Positions 35,884 through 47,985 of a stretch of 64,000 nucleotides of DNA are shown in pieces. The stretch's first letter is position 1. Every line of letters starts with the position of its first letter. Position numbers and translations under genes: made by a program. The notes beneath the pieces are model-generated. The model searched no databases, was not told where the DNA came from, and saw only the letters and a list, made by a program, of their open reading frames with translations. Source of the stretch: Pachypanchax playfairii (Eukaryota; Chordata; Actinopteri; Cyprinodontiformes; Aplocheilidae); contig SSNP01000195.1 of NCBI GenBank assembly GCA_006937955.1, forward strand, positions 248,317 through 312,316, read 5' to 3'.

Positions 35884-38340
35884 TTAAAACATTGTGAAAG
35901 CAGGTATTATATACAAACTTTCATCAGTTATCCCATATGAATTCTGAATATCAAACGGCCTGTGAAATCTAATTTCACACATTTTTACAAGAAATCTTTC
36001 ATTGCTTCTGTGCACTCTAAATGCGTGATAATGCTCATCAAAATGCTCTGTAAGCAGCTTGTTTGCTAAAACATAAACACTACTTTCAACTAAAAGTACA
36101 TCACTTATTTGACAGAAGACTGGCATATCTTCTTCCATTGAAATACAAATCACAAGTCCAGCTTTAAACTCTACACCATCAATCTTACTCCAGCTTGTTG
36201 AAAACACATCTTGTGACCCAATTGTTTCAAATACTTCATTGTTGACCACATCGACTTCATTAAGGGAAAATGATTTAATTGGCCCATACTCTCTTTGTTT
36301 CAGTGAAAATGTTTCCCAATGGTACGCAATGGTCATTTGATGTTTTGTAGCAAGAGACTTTGTTATGTTTTTGAAATTTTTGAAATAACCTTTAAACATT
36401 TTATGTTTAGCTTCGAACCTCATACTCCACATAAACAACAAAGGACCAATTTTTCTTATAGAGGACGGGTAATGAATCATAAAATGATGCTTGGGTATTA
36501 AATTTCTGTGTGGATACAAGGATTTAAAAAGTTTGTGATGGTCAGCAATCAAGTGTTTGAGATAAAAAGTCATGCCAGGAGTGAGAGACGGTGAAAAGAT
36601 TATGTTCATTATCTTAAGTAATAAAAGAAACAAACTCCAGTTTTGGTCGCCTGGAGGAACAATGTCTCCAAACAACAATGGGATGTTTTTCACCAGGCAT
36701 AATGTCTGAATGGAATTTAAACCAATGGCATTACCAGCACTTTCCAAAATAACCTTTGTAGGACGGTTTTTGCGTTCTAAAAAACCATAATCAAATGAAT
36801 ATATTCTTGAAAGTAGCTCCTGTTCTGTGATAAAGTTCTGTGTAAGATGACCAAAAAGCAGTTTTATTTCGTATTGGGCCACACCCTCAAGAAGATCATG
36901 CATGATATCAAATGAGAAGTTTTTGGAAACGTGAAAATATTTTAAAGTATTAAGTTTAGAAATTTTTTTGAGACCATATAAAGATTTTAAATGAGGATTT
37001 TTTTGGAGAGACTGGCAATGCATTTCAAAGATTTCTTTACCACGAAGAATCACTTTGGGATCATCTTCACTGTACACTGTTTGAATATCATTCTTTTCAA
37101 TCAAGCAAAGGCGACAAACATAACGACTACTAAATGATTCATTAAAACCAAAGATTGTGTGCATTCCTAGATTATCCCCAGTTATTTGTGCAATTGTGCC
37201 ATATATTGGCTCATCACTAAAAGGAAGCTTGATCCCTTCACATTCTAGTTTCTTAATGTCATTTATCAATGGTTCAAGTATGACATCAAAACCATACTTA
37301 TTCAAATCTTGTGTGTGAAAGAGTGATAACAGATGAATATTCTTCAGGACTGAATTAAATTTGGGGGGTAAATTTCTTAAAATGAAATAAAGACACCCTA
37401 TTTTGTGAATTCCACGTTTGGAACCTAAAGGATTGGCCATTTCAAAATCATCATAATATAGTTGGATTTGTAACGCATATCTTTTAGTTGTAAACAAGGG
37501 GTGGGTTTTAAAATAACTTCCATCACAAAAGTCTGTATAAGTGTCTGGTTCTGATATATGATCTCTTCTGAGTAACTCACAAATTTCTGAATTTTTGCAC
37601 ATAAATTTCAATGTTTCAAAAATCGGTACATATATAAAAGTATCTTTAACTGGTACTTGATCATAAACACCAGATTTCTTATTTAGCCTGTTGTCATATC
37701 TTATTCCAAGTGACACTTCAATTGGCTCAACAACTCCCCATTTTAAGTTAAAGTATTTATTTCGTTTCCATTCAGTATTAAGGCTAGCAAACGGATTGTC
37801 TAATTTTTCAAAAGACTCCTTTATCACAGTCGAGTATGGATCAGTTGCAGGTAAAGCAGAAAGCACACAATGCTTTGCTCGTGAGTGAAGCTCCCCCGTG
37901 AGTTCCTCTAAATCTCCTACAATTGAGGACACTAGACTGTTTGAAATACCACTTCCTTGTAATTTGGCCACAATGGATGCACCTAGTTCTTTGGTTGAAT
38001 CTTTAGAAAGCTCTGAATCATTATCCAATGATCTACTGGAACAATCAGATTGATGTGGGGAACCAAATGGCTCCTCTAACACATGTAGATGAGATGAAGT
38101 TGCAACTGACTCACTGGAACATCCAACAGAAGAAGTTGGAGCAACTTGCTGAACACTGCTATGACTATTATTGAGGTGTTTTCTGAAACCTGCATATGTA
38201 AGGAACTGACGCCTGCAACCTATTTGTGAACATATCAATTTGAACTTAGGCCCAGGATGGTAGCAATGTTCACCTCGCAAGTGTGAAATTAACAGCTGAG
38301 AGCTGGAATGCAATTTTTGACAAATAAAACAAACCAGCAT
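35884..38340 (-). CDS. CMC-type zinc-finger DDE transposase, copy B
   Basis: An 818-residue open frame, colinear with the copy A protein. It differs at four positions (residue 171 Ser to Thr, and in the C-terminal quarter Cys to Ser, Ala to Ser, Asn to Ser). All landmarks are retained: two N-terminal C2H2-like fingers (4-25, 37-60), YYDDFE/NPLGS, TGDNLG, C-x2-C, DIMHDLLEG, PKHHFMIHYP and MRFEAKHKMF. The start is placed at the ATG at 38340, 26 bp beyond the accessory stop, as in copy A. No internal ribosome entry or separate promoter is visible, so translation would need a separate transcript, reinitiation or alternative splicing. Because both termini are present here, this copy could mobilise if its transposase is expressed. 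Confidence 0.8.
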   Translation of the reverse strand: MLVCFICQKLHSSSQLLISHLRGEHCYHPGPKFKLICSQIGCRRQFLTYAGFRKHLNNSHSSVQQVAPTSSVGCSSESVATSSHLHVLEEPFGSPHQSDCSSRSLDNDSELSKDSTKELGASIVAKLQGSGISNSLVSSIVGDLEELTGELHSRAKHCVLSALPATDPYSTVIKESFEKLDNPFASLNTEWKRNKYFNLKWGVVEPIEVSLGIRYDNRLNKKSGVYDQVPVKDTFIYVPIFETLKFMCKNSEICELLRRDHISEPDTYTDFCDGSYFKTHPLFTTKRYALQIQLYYDDFEMANPLGSKRGIHKIGCLYFILRNLPPKFNSVLKNIHLLSLFHTQDLNKYGFDVILEPLINDIKKLECEGIKLPFSDEPIYGTIAQITGDNLGMHTIFGFNESFSSRYVCRLCLIEKNDIQTVYSEDDPKVILRGKEIFEMHCQSLQKNPHLKSLYGLKKISKLNTLKYFHVSKNFSFDIMHDLLEGVAQYEIKLLFGHLTQNFITEQELLSRIYSFDYGFLERKNRPTKVILESAGNAIGLNSIQTLCLVKNIPLLFGDIVPPGDQNWSLFLLLLKIMNIIFSPSLTPGMTFYLKHLIADHHKLFKSLYPHRNLIPKHHFMIHYPSSIRKIGPLLFMWSMRFEAKHKMFKGYFKNFKNITKSLATKHQMTIAYHWETFSLKQREYGPIKSFSLNEVDVVNNEVFETIGSQDVFSTSWSKIDGVEFKAGLVICISMEEDMPVFCQISDVLLVESSVYVLANKLLTEHFDEHYHAFRVHRSNERFLVKMCEIRFHRPFDIQNSYGITDESLYIIPAFTMF

Positions 38341-38366
38341 CTTCTTAGAGTTGTAATGCTAGCATA

Positions 38367-41300
38367 TCAAGTTAAGGTTACTGACTGGTTCAGCAGTTTG
38401 GCTCTGAGATCTTTTACTCTGGGTGACTCTTTCATCTTCCCCACATCAATGTTGTACACTGTTGTTTGCAGGAATGTGTAGAAGTTAACCAGAGCACCAT
38501 CATAAGCCAAGTTGAACACAAAATGTGCCTTAAAAAGTTCATCAAATGCTCCAAGGGAGCGGTTTGCCTGGCATGGGATCAGATGCTTGTCAAAAACCAC
38601 GTAGAAGTCTTCAGTCTTGCTTTTTTGACGTCCAACAGCGAGAAGGTATGGATGTTGACACTGGTGTTTGCAGAGATGCTCCTCCAAACTGCAACATGAC
38701 TAAGATTGAGATATGAACACTGAATGTTAGACAAAAGGTGAGGCGTTGTGATCATCATTTAGTCAAGTGATGAAGAAAGGATAAAAAAACACTGAATAAA
38801 CTATTTTATCACAATGCCATTACCTTATGGAAGACTACAAGTCTTTTAGCTGCATCACAGGCACTGATTTTTGGAGACTGCCCCCCAGGTGGTGGTGGAA
38901 GGAGATGTATCAGCAACAAAAGGGATGCCATTTCTTGGTCATACTCTAAAGGATAAAAAACAGCAAAAGAAGGCGATGTCATAGTTTTCAAACATTCATC
39001 TAATACCTACTTGGCACAACTTTAAGTGGGACAGAGTGACTTGTGCAGGTGAAAGGCGGGAGAGGGAGCTGGGGATGCAGCAGGCTGGTCTCGAGCGCTT
39101 TATTCAAAAACTCGCTAACTGTCTCTGCATTCTGAGTCAGTGCAAACATCCTCTATTTCGCTTTTAATGCATATCAACCCCCTACAGTCAAGGTGCAAAT
39201 AAAGCTCAAAAGACAATAAGTTACAACTCACCTGTCTCATTAAGATCACTTCCTAGGGGGCTTTCCACTGACAGAAGCAGCTGAGTCAACTCTGGTGATG
39301 AAGTAAGTTGCTTGGCCTCTTTTATAACATTTGGCTTGAAAAACGCATCCCATTTCTGCAGAAGCTTGGATGATGTCTCATTCCCAAACAGGAGAGAAAA
39401 GTCTTGATCCACCTTCACAAAGAAATCATTATTAGAATAGTCACTTCAGTTACAGACAAATAAAACAATGTCCAAACATACCAGTCCTTTTGTATCCAAG
39501 AATCTTGGAAAGGCAGAAAGAACATCAACAGTTCTGCCTGGATCGTTGACAAGTTTCTGACGATGATGAAAGGTCTTTCTCATCGTCTGGAAAATCACAG
39601 ACTTGTCTGAGGTATGGTTGAGCAAAGACATAGCCTCTTGACAAGCATCACCATCAAGCTGTCCCATAACATTCGTAACCCTCTGGCACTGTGGGCCCCC
39701 AGGAAAACCATCATCAGGACTGCTTGGTGGTGCAGTGGAAGCCCGTCGAATCTTTCTTTGGACCGTTTTCAAACGCCAAGCAATGTATCCTGTGTTACTT
39801 GCAGCATCATAGAAGTTGTTCAAAAAAAAAAAAAAAAAAAAGAAAAAAAATTGTTAGCCTTACCATATAAAAAACAATTTCTCATAAAATCTAATCTGAA
39901 CTTCGACTAAACATCAGAAGTTATTGCAAGCAAATATCAGGCATATGTGATACAAAAAGTAAAGGGAATAATTACATAGCCTTTTCGGGAATATGGATCC
40001 TTGAGGGAGGTAAACAGCATCACTATTCCAAGAGCGTACTGCTCTCTGATGGTTTTGGAAGGGAGATGCCTAAGAGGAGATTCAAAGTAGTTAAGAAAAC
40101 CACTGAACTTGCAATTATTTGTGATAAATGGAAATTGTGTATATTACTCTTACCCATGTGTATCAATCATGTGAGCCACTAATATGTTCACCATTTGTCT
40201 TCGTGAGGCATCGGTTAGGGTTTCTGTTTCTTCGTACTCCCGGAGAACTTCTTCACCACCAGACTTGATTTTTAGGACCTCTTCCACTAACTGTTATTAA
40301 CATTCACACAAAAGCCAAATCAAAAGTGTTTTTTCCCTGCCATCTTTTTGGATGGAAGAGACAATGTGAATTGTTTCATAAATTTTAACTAAGTTCAGTT
40401 TTGCTCCAACCTGTTTGGCGGCCACATCATTAAGTGAATTTTCAGGTCTTTGCTTTTTATTGGGGAGTTCATCAAGGATTATTGTTGATGCACCAGAACT
40501 GAAGCTCGAGTCAGATGTCTCAGATGCAGATGAGGAGGTCTCAGAAAACTCTTAAAAAAAATTAAGTAGAAGAAAAGTTAAACAGCACAATACACAAACA
40601 GATGCTTCAAACTTCATATACTTCATTTTTAGTGCAGCTTTACAGTTATTTTAGACACTTCTGGAGGTTCCTCCAACATATTCTTTTTGCTGCTCATTCC
40701 ACAATGTACAAAGGAGTCCTAAATCTTATCTCACACAAATGCATGGCTGGCAGACTATGGCCAACTAGTTCTCAGCCAGTTGAAATGCATCTTTACACAA
40801 GCACAATGAAAAAGAAATCAATGTCTCAAACTGTCCTGTTAAAAACAAACTCACCATCATTTGAGAATGCAGTCAGCACCATGCCTCCTTGTCCAACGAG
40901 GTCGCTGAATATCTCCTTGTCCACCTCTGTGCCTGTTGCATCTTTATATGTAACATTTGCTTCTGGTGGCAGGCAAAATCTCTCGATAACTAAAAAAAGA
41001 AATCTGATTTGCTTTCAAGTTATATCCACTGGGTGGACTTAACAGTCATGTAATATAGTACAAAGAAATACAGTTTACTTGTTATATTTTTAAAAAAGTG
41101 TTAATCAAATACCAACTTCAATAAATTATTCCTTAAAAAAACAAATCCTACCTTTCTCATTAAACCGAGTGAAATCATACTGCCCTTCAGTACAATCCAG
41201 CTTCACATATTTCTGCTGATGGCCGTACTTGACCTGGACAAGCATTTTAACTTGTATATGCAAGAAAAATTCACAACATAAATCAGTGTTATAACAGGTT

Positions 41301-42176
41301 TACAAAAAAAAATTTAAGTGATGATAACTGACAATGTCAAGCAGGTGTAAGGCTGTTTATTTAAACTAGAGATGGGATTTATGGCTCTTTGACGGGAGCC
41401 GGATCTTGAGGAACCGTTCCTTCTAAAGAGCCGTTCAAAAGACTGGGTCATTATTTATTATTTACGATTTTTATTTTAGAATTCAATCAACAGTAACTAA
41501 TCTTTATCAAGTAAATAATCACTGGTAGCAAATTATAAGGCAAGATTTGGATCGGAATAATTCAAACTTACAAATCCCATCAATATATTCTCAGTTGATG
41601 GTAAATATTCTCAATTAATGGTCATAATTTTCATTTGTCTTCTGTTTTCATTGTAAGCATTTATAACGTGGCTCCATATCCCCCTGCTTTGACAATAAAA
41701 TCACTATTTTGGATTATAACTCACCCAAACACTTTGTGGAACAACAGAAACTAAGCTGGCTACAATTAATGTCCATGTAAAGAACTTTACTCCAAATATT
41801 TTCACAAAAGGACATTTTAGAAATGGAAAAAAAAAACATTTGGCTCACAAATGAACGGCTCACAACTGAGATCCGATTCTTATCAGTCATTTAAAAGAGA
41901 CGTTCAAAAGAACCGATTTGGTCATGAATGTCGCATCTCTAATTTAAACGCTGTTATGTGTAGCACCCAGCTTTAAGGTTAATGAGGTAGATGAGGAGAA
42001 TTAAGTTAGCTGAAGAAAATCGCCACACACCCCGACACCCTCACCTCCATATCAATAACACACACACAGGATTATACACCACAGCCCTGTAGGTCCGTTT
42101 ACACAGACTACAAATGCGTCGAAATGATGTATAATTTGGGAACCGCCGTTACCAATTTAACCTGCGCCACCGCCAT
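38367..42176 (-). pseudogene. Accessory SAMD3-like gene, copy B, exon-6 acceptor lost
   Basis: Exons match copy A: 41152-41245, 40855-40989, 40411-40550, 40154-40290, 39976-40069, 39482 to about 39821, 39232-39412, 38824-38945, 38367-38699. The sixth exon is damaged. The TTTTCAG acceptor of copy A is replaced by an uninterrupted T run (minus strand), and one extra base turns the following CAC codon into CAAC. With no nearby AG, the exon should be skipped or mis-spliced; skipping its 339 nt would keep frame. A possible first coding exon, MAVAQ, lies at 42162-42176; its 15 nt end before GTTAAA and join in phase to the VKYG exon at 41152-41233. A non-coding exon may lie near 42811-42870 (donor GTAAGG). 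A homopolymer sequencing error is possible. Confidence 0.6.
41367..41941. mobile_element. hAT MITE nested in copy B
   Basis: Same element as at 34737-35312: TAGAGATG...CATCTCTA ends, flanked by ATTTAAAC on both sides (41359-41366 and 41942-41949). It falls between the candidate first exon and the VKYG exon of the accessory gene, so it would sit in intron 1. Confidence 0.85.
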
Positions 42177-42989
42177 GATGTCCGGGTGTTGTACAAAACG
42201 AACTTCAAGTACATCAAATCACAGAGATACCGATTCGCATTCCATTAATGTGATCACAGGACCTCGGAGTTAAGCAAAATATAGTATTTTTTACGATTTT
42301 AATTTTTGAATGTTCAGTTTAAGGATACATTTGTTGTTTGGTGTAAAAATGCCACGACCACATCCGCAAAATATTAATTTGCGGGGATTAATTACTTCGC
42401 AAATTACGGCATGAGTGAGTTGACTGAAACGACCGTTACCAGCTCCACCCTCACCCACTCGCACTAACTGCTAACCGCTACAACTAGCATCTCATTCTGT
42501 GAGAAAATGATCCCAATCAAAGCTAAAAAAAAACAAAAAAACGTGCACTTGAAGTTTCTACCCCATATCCTGGGTAACAAAATTACTATTTCACTTGGCC
42601 CTTTGCTCTTACATTTCCTTCTTTTCAAATTACAGACCGCTCCGGAAGCTAGCAACTAAAAACAAGCTAACAAGCTATTCGCTTACGATACTGTTCAGTC
42701 AAACCATTAGACTTGAACGTGCATTCTCCTCAGAAGTTTCCTTGTAATCACACTCTTTAAAAACAATAATTGCTTCATGCAGTTTAGCTAATACAGAATA
42801 TATTTCCTTACCGTGTTAGCTGCATCCACGAGGAACAAGTAATGGCGCAGATTCTTTCAACGGCCGTAGTTAAATGTGAGGGCGGAGCATAAGTTGTGTC
42901 TCTACGGAGTCGAACTTCATCCCATGTGATCAACTCTGTTCATCTAACCCCGACATCAAACACCCTACCTGGGGATGGACTTTATTTAT

Positions 42990-43149
42990 GTCTGAAATGA
43001 GTTAGTTAAGACTGTTATGATTAACTCTGTGAATTAACTTCAGTGCTGACTCACATTTAACTCTGATGATGTTAAAATAACTCATTTTGAGTTACAATGA
43101 ACTCACAAGTGTTTAACCCTGAATATTCAACTCTCCGGTTTTTGCTGTG
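42990..43149. promoter_or_regulatory. Right terminus and subterminal repeats of copy B
   Basis: AACTC, GTTAA and GAGTTA words recur about every 15-25 bp up to the terminal TTTTTGCTGTG. They are partly complementary to the left-end GAGTGTTAA cluster. Candidate transposase-binding region, by analogy with other CMC elements. Confidence 0.5.
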
Positions 43150-43151
43150 TA

Positions 43152-46100
43152 CGATTACATGCACGACCTCGGTGACCAGCAGTTTGTGCATCTAAGTGTT
43201 GTGTGCATTTATCCATCAGTGGTCATTTGGACTGTAAACATGGGTAGCAATCTTTGGTATTGATAACAGATAATCGGAAATGATGTAATAACGCAATTAC
43301 AATATATTAGGCAAATAAAACTCTCAAACAGATCGAGTTATACTTGTAGAGAGGATCCACTATGACACTGTAAGAAACAGATGTGCTAAATACGTGTGCA
43401 TGGACGCCAGGTTAACAGCACAGATTAGGTTACAGTTAGTAACAGAACTTAGGATCGGGCACTAAAAACTTGTAGAACAAATGTTACTTTTGACACTATT
43501 TCACACTGAAGTCGATGATTAATTTTTTGCAACCCTCTGACAGCTTCAGACAGATGAGCCAGACACGTGTGCGTGAATGCCAGAGCAGCCTAGTTCCAGG
43601 CACCTGACAGTGACAGTGTGTGGGAGAACACCTCGGAGGTGCACAGGCAAGCAACGAGCAAGAAATAGCAAACAATGGTTCCTCCAGATGCTTTGTACAT
43701 ATATCCGTCGGCACTGTGCATAAAACCGTATGGATTAACAATGACACAGGAACGTGCCCAGCCATTTGTGCATATAAACATGTTTTGCATATAAGTGTTG
43801 TCTTCTTTTTGTAAACATGATAACTTTTGAATTACCTTTTATACTAGTTTAGATGCATTGGTGAGGAATTTTTGCATAGTCTGTTACTTTTTTGACAATT
43901 TTTATGATGTGTAACCAAAACAACAAGAAATTTGTTTTTTAAAAAAAGAGAAAATAACTGATATTTCTAAGGCTCAAATTATATTAAAATTGAGATCCCA
44001 AATCCCTGATGAGTTAAAAGGATGAAGACAAAAGAGCCGGAGCAAAGTAAAGACAAGGTTAAACCTTCTTCCATTAGTCATACTGACAAATGTGAGACAG
44101 ACAGACAGACAGACTTGTCATCTGTAACCTGTACAAATATTTTCCACTAAACTGAGGATACAGGAGATTTTTGAGGAATTTACTAATTCTCTTCAAGAGG
44201 TAGAGCTCTGCTGGTTTTGTGCTGGTTAATCCTAACTCGTGTGATCTGTAATGGAAACAAAAAAGAATTACTTAAAAAAAAAACAATGACATGAATAAAA
44301 CAACTGTGTCATTTTATCAAACCAAAGTCCAACAGTTACAAGTCGTGGAAACATACATTCTCCTCAATCTTCCTAAAGAAGATTTAGTGGCGTATTCATG
44401 TAAACATGTCATAGTGATAACTGCTGTATTTAACAATGAAAACATGAATCAACAGCCTGCTATAGTTGGGCGGACATAAAACCTATAGAAAGGGATGACG
44501 ATAACACATCTGGATTATTTTTTATGGTATCATAAAACATGTGAAACAACATGAAAAATCCATTTGTTTTTATGTAATACTTGATGATACACATTAGGAG
44601 GGATATGGATATTGTTTCGTGTCGTAACATGCTTGGTGAATGAGTTTGCTCTCAATTAACATAGCGAGGATAAATAATTATCCCTGAAGCAACATTAAGA
44701 TTCCCTTTAATTAACTGACTGTTAGGTCAGCTGCAGATAATTTGGTCTAAACATGTGTCACTGCCTTGTCTCCTTGTGTGCTAGTAATGTGGATAACATC
44801 TTGTGTGTGAGTAACCTAACAAATGTACTGCTGAATCAATCTCTCAACAACAGTAGAACAACACCAAAATAACTGGCAGAGAAGGTCAGATCCATGTTTA
44901 CATCTTTAATTCTTTGTGTGTCCCTTTATCAACTGTGTATATGATAATTATAACCACTGTGACCTTATAGCAACAATTTAAACTTACAACTCCCTATCTT
45001 CACTCTGGTTTCTGATATGACATATGAGCATGAAAAATACCTTTAGCATTTAATCTCTGCCTTTTTATCATAGCAGCAGAAATCCACTAAGAAACATTGA
45101 TTGGATTGCCCACAATTCATCTTGGTGGTAATTGGAACAAACATTGTTTAATGCCAGAGACTGCCAATAATTGGCAAAGCAAAAAAGCTGGTCTTTACAC
45201 AATACCTCAGAAGAACAGGAAGACTCATAAAGCTGGTTTGTGTATTGATTTGAGGAGCACTGCAATACAACTTTAATGTGTCTTCACTTGTGTTCAATTA
45301 AGTACATGTTGAAAAACAATTTGAAAGGATGATATTGAACTAGCAAATGTATTTACAAGCGTAACTCACTGTAAACGTATCACTATGAAAGACAAAATTA
45401 ATAATAAATAAGACTGTCAATACTTCTGAAATGTACACTCTATTTGGATGTCTGTTTATGCTGGGGACATAATGAATGTCCCGATCCGATCTTAAGTGTT
45501 GGATTGGTTTCCTGATCCAGGCATTTTTAATCGATCAGAATGGGGCTTACTGAGGACACTGTAAATCTTGATCTCTGTTATGATAGCCCCATTTATAAAT
45601 TATTTTAAATCATTATCTATCCATCTATTTTCTATACCCACTTGTTCCTATTCAGTGTCATGAGAGGCTGGTGCCTGTCTTCGTTGCTCGGCGGTACACC
45701 CTAGATAGGTCTATTTGCCACAAATACTAGCTCTAGATCTGTAGTTTGAAAAATATGTTTCACAGGTTGTTATAAATGTATCCACCTCTACATTTCCATG
45801 GGTATTATAAAGTCCCACTGATGGTGGTAGTTCACCAAAATATGCAGCAATGCAGAGAGAAGGCCATTTGAGAATTTTTAGATGGCCATTTGATTTAGAC
45901 AAATGACCCTTACAATGGTATTTAAATCTAAAACAAAAACACATGTTAAAACAAATTAAAACCTGTCAAAATTTGTGGATTTTGAAAAGTATAAATAATA
46001 TTTTAGTATGCCAGTAAAGTGATGAGTAATTTATTGTACACAAACTGGTTTTATAGTAAACCTCATGTATCCCACACATCCCAGCTATCATATTGTACAA

Positions 46101-46617
46101 TACAAGAAGGTGTTCTTTGTGTACAGGCTATACGGACGGGTTTTCCATGTTGATACATTTCCTTCTAAGACAATATATAGCATAATAAAATGACACCTTA
46201 AATCGATAGCTGTTAAATAATGCAAGGAGCTTCTCACTGGGTTAAATATAGGTCACTAATTGTACATGTATTGAACCTTGCTCTGTATTTTGATGGCATG
46301 AATAAGGCATAAACAAACGAGCTGGTGAGTGTTTAATGTGGTGATGCTAGGACTTCTGTGATGAATGGGCTTTGAATAATGCATGCATGTTCAACAGAGG
46401 GGCAACAACCTTCAGGTTTGCCATCTGGTGTCCTATACTGGATACTGAGCTGCAAATGTAGGAGAAAAAAAGTTTGCTCTCAGTACTGTCAGATGATCTG
46501 AGGACTAACACATGAAGAAAATGGGCATATAAATACAGGTTAGTGATGCATTTCCCTGGTCAGTTAAGGTACCATGCACTAAGTGAATGAGCTAGAGAGC
46601 TGTTACAAAAAATCTGG
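43152..46617. other. Anonymous DNA with minor repeats
   Basis: No gene supported. It contains a (CAGA)5 run near 44094-44113. At 45615-45716, on the minus strand, is a SINE-like repeat end (CTATTTTCTATACCCACTTG, then GGCTGGTGCCTGTC). A GATCCGATC-containing degenerate block lies near 45482-45560. Confidence 0.5.
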
Positions 46618-47732
46618 TTAAAGAGACTCTAAGGAAGTTTGACAACAAATAAATGTTTCAAACTCTACAATTTCTTCCTTATACATGCTCTAACAATGTC
46701 CTGATCATGAGAAAGAGCCCAGGCATTTTCACCATGGTTGCCTCTTTATGCATGTAAAATCATTTTATTAGTTATTAATAGAGCTTGTTCTGGTTGAACA
46801 CACACACCGTACTTTCCAGAGGTACCTGAATGCATCATGAAGTCATGCACGTTCACGCTCAGGCTATCGCTAGGTAAAAGCTGCAGAGAGAGAAGCATTT
46901 GATTCTACCGAGAACAAAGGAGCCCAGCCCAGACCCCTACCAAGAGTTTTTTTCAGCGTGACAAAAAGAGCAAAACTTGAGTCGGATCGACAGAGGCAAA
47001 GATCGGTTCGGCATTGGAGAAGTGGAAAATGCTGAGCGAATCTTGGTATGAGAACAGACCTGCAGTCAACGTCATTTTTGCTTGAAAGGTAAGACATTAT
47101 TACTAAATACGTGGGGAAAAGAGTTGTACAGGTTCTGTGAGCGACTGCACTGAGTGAGTCATCTTCTCAGGAAGAAGATCTTTGGTTGGAACGCTGGAAC
47201 ACCTGCTCGTTAAGCTGCGTGGAGGGAGAAAAAGCTTCAGAGCACCTGTTGGATTACACTCGACGCTTTTGTGTTTCCTCGGACTCTCCCGAGCTCTGTG
47301 AAACCCGGAGTCATCCGAACCTGTCTCTCTGCCTGCCCATTGCCCTGAGTTTGATCATTGTTGAAAATAAAGTCAGTTTTAACAACTCTGAAATCTGAGT
47401 CCAGCCTGAGTTCTGCATGTGAGTCAAACACTTATCTGAGTCCATGAAAAGTTGATGCTTCCAGGAGTTTCCACATATTTCCTGTAGTAGAAACATTTTT
47501 AAGATGCCTGACATGCTCACAGCTGATTTGGTTTAAATATTATACATCACATTTATTATCTCAGTCGAAGTTGATCGAAATTGTCCAATACAGGACTGAC
47601 TCAGCTGCGAGTGTGCATACAGCATAAATGCGCGCCTCATGCTCAAGCTTACAGTTAAAGCTGGTGTTATGCGTTTGGCCTGATGGGGCAATCGCGAGCC
47701 CAAAAATTTCAAACTTCTTTTAGTCCCTTTAA
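46618..47732. mobile_element. T2/Kolobok-like MITE, family 2, complete copy
   Basis: The left end TTAAAGAGACTCTAAGGAAG and the right end, read inward as TTAAAGGGACTAAAAGAAGT, give TIRs of about 24 bp with TTAA at both edges. It is 1.1 kb long and homologous in inverted orientation to 6678-8490. TTAAAGGGA fits the TTAAAGGRR consensus of T2-type MITEs. It keeps the uninterrupted target of the LTR that split the other copy (GTAATAAT read on the minus strand, near 47098-47106). Confidence 0.75.
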
Positions 47733-47985
47733 CTGGAAAAAGACCAGTTTCCCAGAACACTTGACAAGGGGTTGAATAGTGTATCCCAGGTCAGATCATA
47801 CTGACCAGATCTAAACAGTAAAGCCTTCAAAGTGAAATCAAATATTTGTGGATATTATAAACATTACTTTTACTGTTTAAATTTTGTGGATTAGAAAATC
47901 TGAAATATAGATATCATAATATCCACTAATGTTCCAAAGCTTCACGTAAGATAACAATCAATATTACATCAACAAATTAACCTAA

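Larger units (their letters stand above)
35482..43149 (-). mobile_element. CMC/CACTA-like transposon, copy B (both termini)
   Basis: Full-length copy of 7668 bp from CACAGCAAAAA to TTTTTGCTGTG, with TA immediately outside each end. TA may be a 2-bp target duplication or part of the terminus. It contains the 818-aa transposase, the accessory gene (one exon border lost), a nested hAT MITE (41367-41941) and about 1.2 kb of right-end sequence. The right end has candidate 5' exons and AACTC/GTTAA subterminal words. Gene order on the minus strand is accessory then transposase. Confidence 0.75.
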
